Assembly (NCBI GenBank): GCA_033675545.1
Contig: JAWDGP010006885.1
Span: 43,501 to 107,500, forward strand
From: Elysia crispata
Lineage: Eukaryota; Mollusca; Gastropoda; Plakobranchidae
Direction of reading: 5' to 3'
DNA: 64,000 nt
In this document: positions 62,060-64,000 of the stretch, one piece after another
Layout of the letters: each line of letters opens with the position of its first letter
Numbering within the stretch: the first letter of the stretch is position 1
Notes under the pieces: model-generated
Databases searched by the model: none
What the model saw: only the letters and a program-made list of their open reading frames with translations
Told to the model about the DNA's origin: nothing
Program-made: the position numbers and the translations under genes

Positions 62060-63644
62060 CTGAAAATAAACACTTTTCAAGATAAGCCTTTTTGTGTTGC
62101 TCTAAAATCCTGTTAAATTACAAGTTTCGATTTCGTCGGGAAACATTTAATTGTGAAGCCTGACGTGTGTTGGGCCTGTATAGATCTGCAATTTTACCCA
62201 TTTTCTATTTACGTTTAAAAATAACTTCCCTTTTGTTCTAGGAAATCAGCTTCGTTACGAAATAATATATTAAACTGATAAACTTCACATCACGATCAGA
62301 TCTGTTTCTCTACTCTAGATTAAGAAGGGTGCAGTCAGAAGCTTTAGATTTTTTTTTATTTTAGTTCACTAGTTAGCCTTTTAAAAATAGATCTAGATCT
62401 AGATTTTCTACATCGAAGTATCCATTTCCATTTGGTCCTGATTTACCCCTTTGAAAATTCGTGATGGAGACAAACAAATTGGGCGTTACGTCCCTTGAAA
62501 AGAAGAAGGCGTCTCGACGCAATTTCAACATTTTTTCTGAGGAGTAAAAAGTAAATAAATAATAAAAAAATAATGGGCCATGAAAAAGGCACGGGAATTA
62601 TTTTTCTACAATGTGAAAACCAAAAAAGTATTATCTCAGCGCCCACCCGTTTCTCCTTAGAATTTTTTTTTCAGATTTTTAACGAAACTGAAAAAAAGTG
62701 CGCATAGGAAGTGTGTTTAACCCATTGCCTGTTATTCATCATGACAATGGCTGTGATTAGTTTTGTGCCACCCGCAAAACCCCAAATTATATACAACTAC
62801 GAGACATGTGTAAAAAGTAGATTCGTTGGAGTTTCGAACATGACAGGTCGTCTCCAGGTTTATTTTTGATTAGAAACAAAGTTAATGTTTTTAACTTTTA
62901 GAAACTAGATGTTGATTATTATAGGCCTATTAGGAAAATGGGAAAAAAAGGAGTGTGTGTGTGTGTGCGGGGGTATGGGAATCAAACCTTTATTATTAAT
63001 ACAGCATTCGATCTTCGAATTTCTATTAATGATTTTATTTTGATGCTGAATAAATTTTGGAATCCTGTTTATTTATGTTTTCTGGTCTTTTGGTAGAAAT
63101 ACTTTGTAGAACCCGCTGGAACCGTTGTGTCGTTCCGTAGCTTTGGGCAATATTTTAAACATCTACCTGATGTTCAATTTATATCATATCTGACCGATGC
63201 AGTTGACATTACATGAAAATGTAGTCTTTGTGAAGGTAACAGATATGATCTAGGTCTAGCTCTAATCTAAATAGATGTAAATTATAGAGTTAATCTAGCT
63301 TATGATACTGGCGTTAACATCTAGAGTTTAGTGGACACCTAGCTACACCCCATTTTTTGCTTTAAAAGACTAAGAAAAAGGCTGCTCCAATGTGATACGA
63401 TTTTGCCACCAAAGTGACCAAACCAATTGCTGCTAATTTTTAAGCAGAAACTTCCCCAGCAAAGCAGTACATGTATAAAACTTTTCCCGAACAATTTGAA
63501 CATCGAGGTAGAGATGTGTAACACTTGATAGGGAGAGGTGCATTTCCGGCAGCACCGTAACATTCAAAGAGCCGAATCCTCCCGAGGAGTGAAGGATGCA
63601 TCGGGAAGATACCTCCAAACGAGGCGCAACGGGGAAACCCTAAC

Positions 63645-63658
63645 CTCGAATTTTCCAT
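63645..63658 (-). other. Candidate first ATG exon (MENS) of the same transcript
   Basis: CCATGGAAAATTCGAG|GTTAGG: an ATG in good context, then a donor. Spliced to 62059 it gives MENSSDQNLHIR in phase. The real 5' end and use of this exon are unproven. Confidence 0.3.
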
Positions 63659-63699
63659 GGCCTCTGATCTAGTATCACCGTCACATCAACCCTTTGTCA

Positions 63700-64000
63700 G
63701 GGAAAACTAGAAAAACTTAACTACTCCACACTGCACAACGCAAAGCAGTACAGAACATAAACTGAATGCCACATCAAAGTCCCATGCAATTATGTCACAA
63801 AATCTATTCAGGATCCACAAAGATACTCCGTTAAAGAATCAACCGGGTCCAGTCTTGTCCGCCATTTAATTTCTGTTATTACTCTTTGCTACACAGGTGT
63901 TCCTTTCATCGACTGCGATCTCGAGGCTGGGCCGTGAGGTCACACCACTTTTACACTCCTTCGTCGGTGGTTGGGAGGGTTTCTGGACGGCTGATATTTT
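63700..64000 (-). promoter_or_regulatory. Probable promoter/5' end region of the PIG-Y-like/SLC35A4 locus
   Basis: CpG-containing, less AT-rich sequence at the window edge. On minus 63870-63851 reads ATTAAATGGCGGACAAGACT, close to the YY1-type AAnATGGCGGC element often found near housekeeping start sites. The same ATG would open a 9-codon frame ending TGA. The exact start site cannot be seen and may lie outside the window. Confidence 0.35.

Noticed and set aside
63844-63865. MADKTGP start exon spliced to 60820
   Set aside because: It would keep exon 60740-60820 open in another frame, but the donor (CCG|GTTGAT) is poor. Joining on to 58563 would then stop after three codons (E-Q-F) unless a weak second acceptor is used.

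Overview
This is an AT-rich piece of animal nuclear DNA, most likely from a heterobranch gastropod mollusc. The evidence is spliced genes with GT-AG introns, animal-type proteins (RPL26, a calpain, SLC35A4), many microsatellites, several families of decayed mobile elements, and a scattered AGATCTAGATCT-type motif that I associate with such genomes. The species assignment is inference. All three recognisable loci are on the minus strand. I rebuilt them by hand from splice sites, and every exon chain keeps its reading phase.

Layout: (1) 2.7-8.9 kb, ribosomal protein uL24/RPL26, three coding exons, 143 aa. Its 4.8-kb intron holds a non-autonomous hAT transposon inside a tandem duplication and a hAT transposase pseudogene. 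(2) 11.7-15 kb, a retroelement graveyard: a reverse-transcriptase relic on plus, and on minus a Penelope-like element 3' end with a GIY-YIG domain and two hammerhead-ribozyme motifs, next to a ~54-bp minisatellite. (3) 21.0-35.3 kb, a calpain-type cysteine protease, 15 coding exons, 831 aa, with an N-terminal acylation signal, a Pro/Arg/Glu repeat, an intact Cys-His-Asn triad and two C2-like domains. (4) 36-43 kb, gene-poor DNA full of GA, TA and GT microsatellites, with a tRNA-derived SINE and a possible LINE scrap. (5) 46.5-63.9 kb, SLC35A4 (nucleotide-sugar-transporter family). Upstream of it, apparently in the same transcript, is a 40-codon membrane microprotein whose C-terminus closely resembles PIG-Y, a subunit of the GPI-GlcNAc transferase.

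Main discovery candidate: the PIG-Y-like ORF ends in TGA overlapping an ATG (TGATG). That ATG reads in frame, across a splice junction, into SLC35A4. This suggests a bicistronic PIG-Y/SLC35A4 mRNA using termination-reinitiation coupling. Mammalian PIGY shares an mRNA with PREY/PYURF, and mammalian SLC35A4 carries a different upstream microprotein, but I know of no description of this pairing. Second in interest are the paired hammerhead ribozymes in the Penelope relic, and the hAT insertion whose empty site is preserved about 300 bp away.
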